Assembly (NCBI RefSeq): GCF_009741265.1
Contig: NZ_WOWL01000001.1
Coordinates: 2,108,001-2,172,000 of the forward strand
Source: Pseudarthrobacter sp. GA104
Lineage (GTDB): Bacteria > Actinomycetota > Actinomycetes > Actinomycetales > Micrococcaceae
Direction of reading: 5' to 3'
Length of the DNA stretch: 64,000 bases
Shown: piece after piece, positions 27,371 to 36,779 of the stretch
Layout: each line of letters begins with the position of its first letter
Position numbering within the stretch: the first letter of the stretch is position 1
Notes under the pieces: generated by a model
The model's input: only the letters and a program-made list of their open reading frames with translations
Databases searched by the model: none
What the model was told of the DNA's origin: nothing
Made by a program: the position numbers and the translations under genes

Positions 27371-28856
27371 GTGATGGTCCTTTCGGTGAATAAGTACGGT
27401 TGAGAAGGATGTCCCAGTAGCGATGGCCTTCGGTCCGGAACGGCCGAACTACGGTTTTTATCCTTGCGGCATGGGAGCAGTCCTCACTGAGGCCCTCCAT
27501 GGGCGGAATGTTTTTGCACATGATGCCTAGATCGCGCCTTGTTCAGCCGGCGCCTTGGCTCCCGTGCGGGCTGGGCAATCCGCACCCGGAGTGTGGGATT
27601 GGAGGCTTCCGCATCCACCCTGTAGTCGTGCGACGCAATTGACCCAGGGGCAGGGCGTTTAACCAGGCACGTGTTGTTCAAAACCTTCGATAAGCGGCGC
27701 ATGAACGTTTTTGAGTTCGAACTTTTCGCTTCCCCTGAAGCTTCCATCAGCAAGCCGAAAGAGCCAGGGGTCTCGGGGCGACGATGCCGTCGAGTGTTTC
27801 GAAATGCATGCATGTGACTGCTCTCGAATGTTGTGAGGGAAGTCATACAAGCTTGGGGTACAAATAGTCCATGTGTCAAGCGGTACACAAAACGAATAGT
27901 ACGCAATGCGTATCAATAGGAGGTGGTCGCTAGCCGACGCCCATGGCAGTTCCGACGCTCGCCGAGCCGCATCGCCCCGGACTGCTGTTCGGGAAGATGT
28001 GAGAATATCCCCGGTTGTAGGACCTGGGCGATCAGCGGTGCGCCACTACCAACCCTGTTTTGGAGTACAGCCGTCGTCTTCCCTCGTGGCCACGATGCGT
28101 TGACGTGAAGGTCGTTCTGATGTCTCGGCCTCAAACGCAATACCTGGTCCGCCTCTGCTACTCGTGGGCGAGTCGGGAGGCGATCATGTCCGGGTGAAGT
28201 CCCCGGCGCCCTTATCGACGTTGAAAAATGGTTTCAGCTTCACTGGGTCCGGAAGGCTGCCGCCTCGGTACCCCGCTCCCCCGGGTCACAGTAGGTGCTT
28301 ATTTACTGTGAGTCTCGCCAATCCTCGCCTGATCATGTTGTTTGGAAAACCTGATCACGTGCTGGTGAATAAGCGGCTGCCCTGCTGAAATTGCAGGCGA
28401 AACTATCCCCAGAGCCGCTTCCAAGGGAATTTCCTCCCCTGCGTCAGGAAGGGAAGGAGGCCGGATCTATCGAGGTAATCGATAAGGCTCTTGGTGCGAC
28501 GGGCAGGTACGCAGGAGCGGCTGGACGGCGTGCGCCTCGTTGCACATCAGAGGCTGCTGAAGCGGGATCAAGGTCCTGGAGCTCCTGACATGCGCTGCAA
28601 GGAATCCGGGTGACTGGGGAGGGGCTGTCGAGGCCGACAGGCCAGGAGTCCCCTTGGCGCCTGGCACTGTTTCACAAGGGGGGAAGAATTCAGCGACGAA
28701 CCCTCCTGAACGCAACACTCACGTCTAACTAGGGATTGGCTCCGGAAAGAGGGCCGCGGGGTTCCCCGGTGTTCGAACGGAGTTTCAGTACCGGCAGCTC
28801 ACGCCCGCTGATGGTCAGTCAGCGTCCATTCCTGCACCACTGAAGCGGCAACGGCA
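27371..28856. other. 1.5-kb stretch without a supported gene
   Basis: Several open frames occur on both strands (for example 27484-27906 minus) but none has a family signature. Small repeats are visible: CACAGTA/TACTGTG inverted at 28287-28310, and CCTGATCA direct at about 28327 and 28349. It is probably the carrier's promoter plus decayed sequence. Confidence 0.4.
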
Positions 28857-29345
28857 CTATACGTCATCTGGTGAAGTTGCCGTCACCGTTTGGAGTAATT
28901 CCCGCAGCTGGTCCAGCTGTTCTTCGGACAGGCGCGAGAAGAAATTCTGCGTCACGCGCTCTGAGATTTGTTCCGCCTCAGCCAGAACCTGATAGCCCTT
29001 CTTGGTGAGGAATAGCGCGTAGGCGCGGCGGTCATTTGGGTTTGGCCGTCGTTCGGCCAGGCCAAGTTCCGTGACGTAGTCAAGGAGGCTAACTACAGAA
29101 CTCGAGTCAGACCAGAGTCCTTCCACGAGGTCTCGCTGTGACGCGCCCTCCCGCAAGGACACGTAGCGGAGGACGGACACATGGCGCGGTTTGAGCTGAA
29201 GATCCTCCAACGCCTCTGCGAACATTTTCGTGCACTGCCGGCCGAGTCTACTGAGGAGGTAGAGGGGGTCATTCCAAGACGCTTGAGTCCAAGCCGTGAT
29301 GCTTTTCGGTGCAGGGGAACCGTTCTTAAGGGGCATGCTGAACAT
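28857..29345 (-). CDS. MarR-family transcriptional regulator
   Basis: A 162-aa winged-helix protein (or 159 aa from the second ATG). MarR features: PLYLLSRLGRQCTKMFAEAL, the recognition region SQRDLVEGLWSDSSSVVSLL, and the wing ERRPNPNDRRAYALFLTKKG. Family members are usually repressors released by small aromatic or CoA-linked ligands. It is divergent from the CoA-pathway operon at 29574-35189. The intergenic region carries a palindrome (29360-29378) that is a good operator candidate. Confidence 0.88.
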   Translation of the reverse strand: MFSMPLKNGSPAPKSITAWTQASWNDPLYLLSRLGRQCTKMFAEALEDLQLKPRHVSVLRYVSLREGASQRDLVEGLWSDSSSVVSLLDYVTELGLAERRPNPNDRRAYALFLTKKGYQVLAEAEQISERVTQNFFSRLSEEQLDQLRELLQTVTATSPDDV

Positions 29346-29359
29346 TATTTCATATCGAG

Positions 29360-29378
29360 TAGTACGTATAGCGTACTA
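29360..29378. promoter_or_regulatory. Perfect 7-5-7 palindrome, candidate MarR operator
   Basis: TAGTACG-TATAG-CGTACTA is a perfect inverted repeat, 15 bp upstream of the MarR start. Related half-sites (GTACTA, TACGTA) recur at about 29389-29411, so a second, weaker site may control the divergent operon. Confidence 0.7.
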
Positions 29379-29573
29379 TTTCTTCTAGGTACTACTTGAC
29401 TTACGTACTCATGGACGCTCAAACTGTTAAAACAAGAGACTTCCCCAAGCGGGAGGAACACTGAAGGCCGAGCGCGAAAACGTGCCGTTGCGATTAGTTG
29501 CCCGCCTTCGATTCCGATCTCGCGTCCCACACGGGCGCATCGATGATTTTCCGGATCACCAGGAGAAAAGACC

Positions 29574-30317
29574 ATGACTGTAAAAGGACGCGTCGCGCTC
29601 GTTACGGGTGCAGCACAAGGGCTCGGGTATACCATCGCCGCCAACCTAGCTCGCGCCGGGGCCATCGTCGTTATCGCAGACCTTCAGGACGACGAAGTCG
29701 AGAAGGCCGCCGCAAGAATCGCTGCGGAAGCCAGTGCTGAGGTCTTCGCCGTCTCTGGGGACGTGAGCTCCGCTGAGGACTCGCGCCGCTGGGTCGATAC
29801 GGCAGTTGAGCGCTATGGCCGTTTGGACATCCTTGTCAACAACGCGGGTATTGCGCGGGACAAAACCATCCGGAAGATGACCGAAGAACAATGGGACGCC
29901 GTCATCAGGGTCAACCTTAAGGGCCCCTTCCTCTGCTCGCAGGCCGCTTTGACGCCCATGCTGGAACAACGGCATGGACGCATCATCAGCATTGGTTCTC
30001 GCGCTTGGCTGGGCGGCTTCGGCCAGGCCAACTACGCCGCCTCGAAAGGGGGGCTGATCAGTTTCACTCGTACCCTGGCGCTCGAGGGTGCGCGCCATGG
30101 TGTCACCGCCAACTGCGTAGTGCCTGCGCTGATGAAGACACCACTGTTTGAGAACGACCTAAGCAAAGAGCGCCAGGAGGAATTGGCTGCCACCGTTCCC
30201 ATGGGTCGCGTCGGTGAGCCCGAGGAAATCGCTTGGGCCGTGCAGAGCCTCGCCGCTGATGAAGCCGGGTACATCACCGGCCAGCACCTTAACGTTTGCG
30301 GTGGTCGTAGCCTGTGA
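29574..30317 (+). CDS. SDR-family oxidoreductase (3-hydroxyacyl reductase-like)
   Basis: A 247-aa short-chain dehydrogenase. The cofactor motif TGAAQGLGYTIA is at residues 12-23, then NNAGIARDK, and the catalytic YAASKGG. The C-terminus GYITGQHLNVCGG is typical of FabG-like SDRs. It is the first gene of a six-gene CoA-type operon and could oxidise the 3-hydroxyacyl-CoA made by the hydratase gene at 33165. The cofactor preference was not determined. Confidence 0.88.
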   Translation: MTVKGRVALVTGAAQGLGYTIAANLARAGAIVVIADLQDDEVEKAAARIAAEASAEVFAVSGDVSSAEDSRRWVDTAVERYGRLDILVNNAGIARDKTIRKMTEEQWDAVIRVNLKGPFLCSQAALTPMLEQRHGRIISIGSRAWLGGFGQANYAASKGGLISFTRTLALEGARHGVTANCVVPALMKTPLFENDLSKERQEELAATVPMGRVGEPEEIAWAVQSLAADEAGYITGQHLNVCGGRSL

Positions 30318-30348
30318 CCCCCTCCACCACTCAAGGAAGAAGTGACAA

Positions 30349-31491
30349 GTGGAACATGAACCGGTAATCGCCGGCGTTGGTGTCACCGCGCAGGGCAAAC
30401 TCCCCGGCGAAACGAATCTCACCGTCGCTATTGACGCCTTCAAACGCGCGCTGGACGACTGTGGCTTGCAACGCGACGACATCGACGGACTACTCACCGA
30501 ACCGGGCACAACCGAATTCGGATATGCCTTGGATTACTTGCGCTTGGGCGAGGCGTTAGGCATAAACCCTGCCTCTACCGGGACCATGATGCAGGGTGGG
30601 GCCTCAGCAGGAAACCTCATCCAACTTGCCGCCATGGCGGTACAAACCGGCGCCGCGACCGCAGTTGCGTGCGTCTTCGGCGACGTGCCGCGCACCGGGG
30701 AGTCCGTTCGCATTAGCGACCAGGCCCACGGCAGTGAAGAGGACTCTTGGGACGCATGGGGAGCCACCGGCGCCATCGCTTGGAGCGCATTGTCAGCAAG
30801 CCGCCACATGTCGCTCTATGGCACCACTGAGAGACAACTCGCGCAAGTGGCGGTCGCAGCCCGGGCACATGCTGCCCGGAACCCCGACGCAGTTATGCGG
30901 GAGCCGATCTCAGTGGAAGATCACCTCTCCTCCCGTTGGATCGCCGAACCTCTCCGCCTGCTGGACTGCTGCCTCATCACGGACGGCGGCGCCTGCGTCA
31001 TCGTTACCTCGGCCGAGCGCGCGAAAGACCTGCGTCAGCGGCCCGTGAAGATCGCAGGCATGGGGCAGGCCTTCACTGCACAAAAACTGGGTCACCCAGA
31101 CTGGTGGTACGGGCCCCACCAACGAACGGCGGTCCAACGCGCGTACAAGACGGCGGGAATCGGCCCTGAGGATGTCCAGGTCGCACAACTTTACGACAAC
31201 TTCACCATCAGCACGGTCATGTGGGCGGAGCACGCAGGGTTCTGCGCGGTGGGTGAAGGCGGGTCTTTCGTCGATGTTGACAGAATCGGACCGGGTGGAT
31301 CCCTTCCGATCAACACTCACGGCGGACACCTTTCGGCAGCCCACCCGGAAGGGTGGCTCACTGTCATCGAGGGCGTACATCAGGTCCGCGGCACCGCTGG
31401 CGAGCGACAGGTTCCCAAGGCGGATGTATGTCTGGTCACCGGCCGCGGCATGCTCCTTAACTGCGCCAGCGCCCTGGTCCTTACAAAGTAG
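30349..31491 (+). CDS. Thiolase-like protein (SCPx/Ltp2-type, no nucleophilic Cys)
   Basis: A 380-aa thiolase superfamily protein from GTG 30349. The segment aligning with the thiolase nucleophile reads MMQGGASAGNLIQLAAMAV, with no Cys. The C-terminal NTHGGHLSAAHPEG keeps the conserved His-Gly-Gly region. This pattern, with a DUF35 partner encoded directly downstream (14-bp gap), matches thiolase-like retro-aldolases such as the steroid-side-chain Ltp2/DUF35 complex rather than true thiolases. I therefore infer an aldol cleavage of an acyl-CoA rather than a thiolytic step. The substrate is unknown. Confidence 0.82.
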   Translation: MEHEPVIAGVGVTAQGKLPGETNLTVAIDAFKRALDDCGLQRDDIDGLLTEPGTTEFGYALDYLRLGEALGINPASTGTMMQGGASAGNLIQLAAMAVQTGAATAVACVFGDVPRTGESVRISDQAHGSEEDSWDAWGATGAIAWSALSASRHMSLYGTTERQLAQVAVAARAHAARNPDAVMREPISVEDHLSSRWIAEPLRLLDCCLITDGGACVIVTSAERAKDLRQRPVKIAGMGQAFTAQKLGHPDWWYGPHQRTAVQRAYKTAGIGPEDVQVAQLYDNFTISTVMWAEHAGFCAVGEGGSFVDVDRIGPGGSLPINTHGGHLSAAHPEGWLTVIEGVHQVRGTAGERQVPKADVCLVTGRGMLLNCASALVLTK

Positions 31492-31505
31492 GAAGGAAAA
31501 GGAGA

Positions 31506-31928
31506 ATGTCAGATTCTACGTTTGCCTGGCCCTCACCGACCGTAACCCCCCTTAACGCCCCTTTCTGGAAGGCAGCGGGCCAAGGCCGCCTAGTGCTGCA
31601 GCGCTGCCGCTCATGCGACCATCTGCGCTATCCCATCGCCCCGGTCTGCCCGTCCTGCCTTTCGACCCAGACCCAATGGAGCGAAGTATCCGGAAACGGA
31701 GAAATATTCGCGCGAACCGTCTATAGGAAAGCGTTCGGAAAGCAGCTGCAGGATGCGGTCCCATACGCGGTCGCCATCGTCCAACTCGACGAGGGCCCAC
31801 GAATGATCAGCAACATTGCATGCACCGATCTTGAACGCGTCATCGTAGGCGGTCGGGTGAAAGTCTACTTCGATGATGCCGGAGCCGATCTGGGCGTACC
31901 GCGGTTTCGACTACTGGAGGAAAAATGA
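31506..31928 (+). CDS. DUF35 Zn-ribbon/OB-fold protein, partner of the thiolase-like protein
   Basis: A 140-aa protein with a rubredoxin-like zinc ribbon near residues 33-52 (CRSCDHLRYPIAPVCPSC), followed by an OB-fold (SGNGEIFARTVYRKAFG ... VGGRVKVYFDDAG). DUF35 proteins bind acyl-CoA and form complexes with thiolase-like partners. The start ATG 31506 has a purine-rich GGAAGGAAAAGGAG site. The stop overlaps the ATG of the CoA transferase (ATGA). Confidence 0.88.
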   Translation: MSDSTFAWPSPTVTPLNAPFWKAAGQGRLVLQRCRSCDHLRYPIAPVCPSCLSTQTQWSEVSGNGEIFARTVYRKAFGKQLQDAVPYAVAIVQLDEGPRMISNIACTDLERVIVGGRVKVYFDDAGADLGVPRFRLLEEK

Positions 31929-33136
31929 GCGTGCTCGATAACATCCGGGTGCTCGACATATCGCAGGGTGCCGCAGGTCCTACTGCCGCGACAATCCTTG
32001 GCGACCACGGGGCCAAGATCACAAAGATAGAGCCCCAGAACGGCGAATGGGGCCGGACCCTCGGTCCCCCATTTTGGCATGATGGCACCGCTGTGGCCGC
32101 CGTCCCGATGAACCGGAACAAGCGCAGCCTCGCCCTTGACCTCCGGCGGCCCGACGCCCAGGCTCTTGTCCGGGACATGATAGGCAAAAGTGATGTTTTG
32201 GTAGAGAGCTTCCGGCCCGGGGTGATGGCCCGGTTCGGGCTGGACTACGAGGCCGCCCGCCAGATCAATCCACAGCTTATCTACTGTTCCATCACGGCCT
32301 TCGGGCCCAGCGGGCCACGTCGGGATGAGCCCGGGGTCGACGGTATCGCGCAGGCGATCGGAGGACTCATGAGCATCACCGGGGTTGAGAACGGCGAACG
32401 CGTCAAAGTCGGAGTACCGGTGGCTGACATGTCGGCCGCCCTGCAGGCGGTTCAGGGGATACTGCTGGCCCTGCTGGCTCGTGGAGATATCGGCCGCGGC
32501 CAGCATGTGGAAGTATCGCTTTTCGATTCCCTGCTGGCGCTGCAGATGATCCCGCTTTCTATGTACATGCACACAGGGACTGTCCCCACTCCGAAGGGCA
32601 GCGGGGCGGCTTACAGCACGCCGAACGAAACTTACAGAACCAGCGACGGCGCGATCATGGTTGCGGCGTATACCCCCGAGCGGTGGCCGAAGTTCTGCAG
32701 GACCATCGGCCGGCCCGAACTCGTGGATGATCCAAGGTTCGCCACCAACTCCGAGAGGTTGGCGCACCGATCCGAACTCCGCGAGAACATTGAACGAGCA
32801 ACCATCAGCGACACCACTTCCTCCTGGCTCGCGAAGCTGCAAGCCAGCGACCTGATGTGCGCTCCTGTCGTCGAATACGACCAACTGGTCATGGACCCCC
32901 AAATTCAGGCCAATGACATGATCATTCCCCTGCAGCACCCCAAGGGCGTCGTGAAAACAGTCGGCATTCCTATCAAGCTCTCGGAAACCCCCGGCGCGGT
33001 CCAGGGACCGGCGCCGTTGGTAGGCGAAAACTCCCGAGAGATCCTCCGTGAGAACGGCCATTCCGATGTGGAAATCGACTCTCTGATCCGCAACGGCGCT
33101 GTTATCGACACTGCTGAGACCCTTTCCACTACCTGA
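31925..33136 (+). CDS. CaiB/BaiF family CoA-transferase
   Basis: A 403-aa family III CoA-transferase. Family features: the N-terminal VLDISQGAAGPTAATILGDH, KRSLALDLRRPDAQALVRD, and DGIAQAIGGLMSITG, whose Asp fits the catalytic position. The C-terminal part NGHSDVEIDSLIRNGAV is also typical. It transfers CoA from a donor such as succinyl-CoA to a carboxylic acid, and is probably the entry step of this operon. The start overlaps the DUF35 stop by 4 bp. Confidence 0.9.
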   Translation: MSVLDNIRVLDISQGAAGPTAATILGDHGAKITKIEPQNGEWGRTLGPPFWHDGTAVAAVPMNRNKRSLALDLRRPDAQALVRDMIGKSDVLVESFRPGVMARFGLDYEAARQINPQLIYCSITAFGPSGPRRDEPGVDGIAQAIGGLMSITGVENGERVKVGVPVADMSAALQAVQGILLALLARGDIGRGQHVEVSLFDSLLALQMIPLSMYMHTGTVPTPKGSGAAYSTPNETYRTSDGAIMVAAYTPERWPKFCRTIGRPELVDDPRFATNSERLAHRSELRENIERATISDTTSSWLAKLQASDLMCAPVVEYDQLVMDPQIQANDMIIPLQHPKGVVKTVGIPIKLSETPGAVQGPAPLVGENSREILRENGHSDVEIDSLIRNGAVIDTAETLSTT

Positions 33137-33164
33137 ATTCATCAAGTAAGCAATGAGGAGACCA

Positions 33165-33965
33165 ATGACAACCATCGACACCGCCGAAATCACCGGCCTG
33201 CGGGTGGAGCGCGAAAACCACATCGCACTCCTGATCCTGGACCGCCCCGACGCCGGCAACTCCCTGAACCCGCCAATGGTCCAGGCCCTGACTCAGGCAT
33301 GGCAGGACTTTGCTTCCGATGATGATGTTTGGGTGGTCGTCATCACGGGTGCGGGGGATAGGTTCTTTTGCACGGGCAGTGACCTCAAGCAGACCCCGCC
33401 GCCCAGCGAGTCCTTTGCCTCCAGCGTTTTGAACGGGCGCACCATTCGCCTTACCCCGCCGATCGGATTCACGAAGCCTGTCATCGCGGCTATCAACGGC
33501 ATGGCTGTAGGCGGGGGCCTGGAGATCGCACTTGCCTGCGACCTGCGGATCGCTTCCGACACGGCCCAGTTTGGACTCAGTGAAGTTAAGGTCGGCAGCC
33601 TGGCTGGCCAGGGCGGAACCCAGCGACTACCGCGCGCCATCCCGCAAGCCATTGCCATGAAAATGCTGCTGACCGGCGACCGGATAGACGCAGCAGAGGC
33701 GTTGCGCGTGGGTCTTGTCAGTGACGTCTACGAGGCATCCGCTCTGCGCGAGGAAGCCCTCAACCTGGCGCGCAGGATTTGCAGTGCAGCTCCACTGTCC
33801 GTGCGCGCCGCCAAGATGGCTGCCGTCAGAGGGGCGGGACTGCCTCTCGAAGCGGCCCTGGAACTTGAAAACCAGCTGTGGGGTTCCCTTCGCGACTCCG
33901 AGGATCGCCTCGAGGGTCGCAACGCTTTCGCCGCGAAGCGCGCACCACTGTGGAAGGCGCGCTGA
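33165..33965 (+). CDS. Enoyl-CoA hydratase/isomerase (crotonase family)
   Basis: A 266-aa crotonase. I start it at ATG 33165 (MTTIDTAEITG) because GAGGAG at 33155-33160 is the ribosome site and lies inside the longer frame. The two catalytic glutamates of hydratases are present in GMAVGGGLEIALACDLRIAS and GLSEVKVGSLAGQGGTQRL. It hydrates a 2-enoyl-CoA. The gene lies 28 bp after the CoA-transferase and before the PrpF-like gene. Confidence 0.9.
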   Translation: MTTIDTAEITGLRVERENHIALLILDRPDAGNSLNPPMVQALTQAWQDFASDDDVWVVVITGAGDRFFCTGSDLKQTPPPSESFASSVLNGRTIRLTPPIGFTKPVIAAINGMAVGGGLEIALACDLRIASDTAQFGLSEVKVGSLAGQGGTQRLPRAIPQAIAMKMLLTGDRIDAAEALRVGLVSDVYEASALREEALNLARRICSAAPLSVRAAKMAAVRGAGLPLEAALELENQLWGSLRDSEDRLEGRNAFAAKRAPLWKAR

Positions 33966-34031
33966 GTCCCACCGCGAATGCTGGCCGGGCGGCCGACCAA
34001 TAGAACAACGATGCGAAAAGGAACCAAACCC

Positions 34032-35189
34032 ATGATCGATCCAACGCAAGGCCCCGAAAGGACAGCCAGACCTACGGCCAGCCCCGGCGTCCACCCTGCA
34101 GCGATCTATCGGGGCGGAACCAGCAAAGGCGTCCTCTTTCGGGCCGAGGATGTCCCTCCCCTGCCTGATGACGCTCTGGAGGATTGGGTCCGTGCCGTCA
34201 TGGGCTCCTCTGACCCCCGCCAGATCGATGGACTCGGGGGCGCTGACCTTCTCACAAGCAAATTCGGTATTGTCGGCCCCTCAAAGGACCCCACCTACGA
34301 CGTCGACTTCACCTTCTTCCAGGTCGGTTTCAGGGAAGCCACCATCGCCCGTGACAGCGCCTGTGGAAATCTTTCGTCCGCAGCGGCCCTCTTCAGCATC
34401 GACGAGGGTATCGTCCGCCGCGGTGGGGACGGGCGCACCTTTGTGCGTATCCGGGACGTTAACACCGAAGCCCTGATCCTCGCCGAGGTAGATGACAGGC
34501 AAACCCCAGGTCTGAATGGTGAAACCGGCACTGCAGTCTGGCTGGACTTCGCTTCTACCGCTGGCAGCACCACCGGAAGCCTGTTGCCCACCGGCAACGC
34601 ATGCGACACGATCGATGTTGATGGGTTAGGACAGATCGAAGTCACAATTGTGGATTTGGCCAACCTCGTGGCCTACGTCCGAGCACAGGACGTAGGAGTC
34701 GGTGCCCATATGACGCCCGACGCCATCGAATCAGACCCCGTTCTGATGAACACCCTCGAAAAGGTCAGGGGCACGGTAGCAGCCCACCTCGGCATGTGCC
34801 CCGACTGGCGGGGTGCGGCCAGCCAGGCGCCAGGAGTTCCGTTCCTCGCACTCATCTCCAACCCCTCGGATGCCCCCGGAAACGAAGCGACCTCTTTGCA
34901 GGCTGTGGGATTCGCCATGCGCTCCATACACCGCGCCTACTGGGTCACCGGAGGGGTCTGCACAGCGGTTGCAGCACAAATCAAGGGATCCATTCCCAAC
35001 AGTGCTGCCCGCATCGACGCCGAACGGCCATTTCGGCTCCGCCATCCTGCCGGCTTCCTTGAAGTGCAGGCCACAGTTACACAGGGCAGCGATGAACATG
35101 GTGCGGTGCACCTGACCGTAAACCAGGCCCGGTTGTTCCGCACCGCACGGCGGATCATGACGGGCCATGTTGCCGTCCCAGGCTACTAA
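34032..35189 (+). CDS. PrpF-type isomerase (diaminopimelate epimerase fold)
   Basis: A protein of about 385 aa. PrpF family features: the N-terminal IYRGGTSKGVLFRAEDVP, GGADLLTSKFGIVGPS, and DSACGNLSSAAALFSIDEG, whose Cys is conserved. The PrpF family includes methylaconitate cis-trans isomerase and oxalomesaconate tautomerases. I start it at ATG 34032 (AAAGGA upstream) and not at ATG 33978, which has no site. It is the last of the tightly spaced CoA operon, so an unsaturated polycarboxylate may enter or leave this pathway. Confidence 0.85.
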   Translation: MIDPTQGPERTARPTASPGVHPAAIYRGGTSKGVLFRAEDVPPLPDDALEDWVRAVMGSSDPRQIDGLGGADLLTSKFGIVGPSKDPTYDVDFTFFQVGFREATIARDSACGNLSSAAALFSIDEGIVRRGGDGRTFVRIRDVNTEALILAEVDDRQTPGLNGETGTAVWLDFASTAGSTTGSLLPTGNACDTIDVDGLGQIEVTIVDLANLVAYVRAQDVGVGAHMTPDAIESDPVLMNTLEKVRGTVAAHLGMCPDWRGAASQAPGVPFLALISNPSDAPGNEATSLQAVGFAMRSIHRAYWVTGGVCTAVAAQIKGSIPNSAARIDAERPFRLRHPAGFLEVQATVTQGSDEHGAVHLTVNQARLFRTARRIMTGHVAVPGY

Positions 35190-35587
35190 GACATTCAGTT
35201 GGGCGGACTGGCCATCGACCTAGTAGTCCTATTACCAGGTCTTCGGCACCAGGAAATAGAGTCACCCTGCCTGCTCGTCGTCGGCGAATAGCATCCCTGA
35301 TAGTCCATGCATTTATGATGCCTAGCTACGCCGGCATCCGCGCCTCCTTCCTCCGCCCGGCCGGACGCTCCGGCAACCCCGCCTGGCAGATCCTCGAAGA
35401 ACAGGACATGCGGCGACCAGGAGAACAGGATCGTCCACGTCGCCGCCCAAATCGCCTCCGAAGGCAGCAACGGGTGGTCGGCACCGGCCACACCGTACCC
35501 GTGCAGGTCACACCGGTCACAGCGGTGTGGGGGTTGGGCCCGTGTCCCCCGCCCTCACCTCCGCCCAAAACTTCAGGGAGTGTCCTT
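35190..35587. other. Spacer upstream of the hydrolase gene
   Basis: Open frames on both strands lack any family signature. It may contain remnants, but none could be identified. Confidence 0.35.
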
Positions 35588-36499
35588 CTGAGTTACACAA
35601 CCAGGTTCGGCGACCCGGACCCATCCGCCTCGGAGTTCGAACACCTGCCCGACCTCGCCCGAAAATTCGGCCAGCAACTTCCGCCTCCCGTCCGACGTGT
35701 TCACCTCGGTGTGGGCACCAACCGGCTGCACGCTATCCAATGGGGAGTCGGCGACCCCGAACTGCTTTACCTGCACGGCGCTGGGCTCCACGCCCACGCC
35801 TGGGACGCCGTCCAGCTTCACCTCCGTCGGCCCGGGCTCGCTCTCGACCTGCCCGGACACGGCAGATCCCCATGGCGGGAAGACGCTGACTACACACCCC
35901 GTACAATGGCGCATGCCATCTCATCTGCCCTAGACGTCACCTCAAACCTCGTCGTTGTCGGCCACTCGCTCGGGGGCCTCACAGCCATCGCCCTGAGCGC
36001 CCTCCGCAGGGAATTGGCGAAGGCTCTGGTGATCATCGACACCGCGCCCGAAAGAGACCCTCAACGACTGCGGAACAATCCAGCACGGGCTCTCCTCGCA
36101 GGACCGGGCAGCTATACCGATTACGAGGAACTCCTGGAGCACGCAATCAGGAGTGGAATGGGGAAGGACCGGGAAACTCTCCTTCCCGGGCTTCAACGGA
36201 ACACCCGCCAGCGCCCAGACGGAAGAATTGAATTCAAGCACCACCTCGCCTCCATCTCCCCGGAACGTCGCCTGCAGTTCGATCCACGAGATTTATGGCC
36301 AGACCTTGAGTCGCTCGAGATGCCCGTACTTCTCGTCTACGGAGACACAGGAACGCTGGCCGAGAAGGATATCCACCGACTCTCCTCCAGGGTGAGGCGC
36401 TTCTCCTCGCTTCGCCTGCCCGCCGGACACAACGTACACCGGGACCAGCCCGCGGCTCTGGCGCGCGCTATCGCCGCCTTCACCGACAATCCCGACTAG
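35588..36499 (+). CDS. Alpha/beta-hydrolase, possible CTG start
   Basis: A hydrolase of about 303 aa. The oxyanion region LYLHGAGLHAHAWDAV, the acid/turn LDLPGHGRSPW, and the nucleophile elbow GHSLGG (Ser) are in order. A strand with a candidate Asp (VYGDTG) and the catalytic His (AGHNVHRD) follow near the C-terminus. The only well-placed ribosome site, AGGGAG at 35575-35580, lies 7 nt before a CTG at 35588. The open frame continues upstream to 35315 but that part is not protein-like. A GTG at about 35526 is an alternative. It lies 400 bp after the CoA operon and may belong to the same pathway. Confidence 0.75.
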   Translation: MSYTTRFGDPDPSASEFEHLPDLARKFGQQLPPPVRRVHLGVGTNRLHAIQWGVGDPELLYLHGAGLHAHAWDAVQLHLRRPGLALDLPGHGRSPWREDADYTPRTMAHAISSALDVTSNLVVVGHSLGGLTAIALSALRRELAKALVIIDTAPERDPQRLRNNPARALLAGPGSYTDYEELLEHAIRSGMGKDRETLLPGLQRNTRQRPDGRIEFKHHLASISPERRLQFDPRDLWPDLESLEMPVLLVYGDTGTLAEKDIHRLSSRVRRFSSLRLPAGHNVHRDQPAALARAIAAFTDNPD

Positions 36500-36653
36500 C
36501 AACGTAGACGTGATGGTCCGGGTCCCAACGCTGACAGTTGGGGCATAGTTTGTGAAGTGTGTTCCGCCCAAGCCACCATCAAGGGGGCATGGGAAACAGA
36601 ATACCTAGCCTGAAAGGGTACCTATCCGAGACCGGAGAATGGGGCCCTCATGG

Positions 36654-36779
36654 ATGGCTGACTACACCAAGACGTTTACTGCGGCCGCCATGCACGCAGA
36701 GCCGGCATGGCTGGACCCCAAGGGCGGGGTTGAGAGGACGATCTCCTTCGCCGCTGAAGCGGCAAGCAAAGGCGCGGAA
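36654..36779 (+). pseudogene. Nitrilase (carbon-nitrogen hydrolase), 5' remnant
   Basis: From ATG 36654 the frame reads MADYTKTFTAAAMHAEPAWL, then DPKGGVERTISFAAEAASKG AE, which is the canonical N-terminus of aliphatic nitrilases. Homology then stops, before the family's first catalytic Glu region (normally VFPE), and the frame ends at 36851. The rest of the gene is absent. It is a decayed fragment, possibly the original nitrile-converting gene of this catabolic area. Confidence 0.7.

Noticed and set aside
27484..27906. 140-aa frame on the minus strand
   Set aside because: No family signature and no supported start. Low-complexity basic composition.
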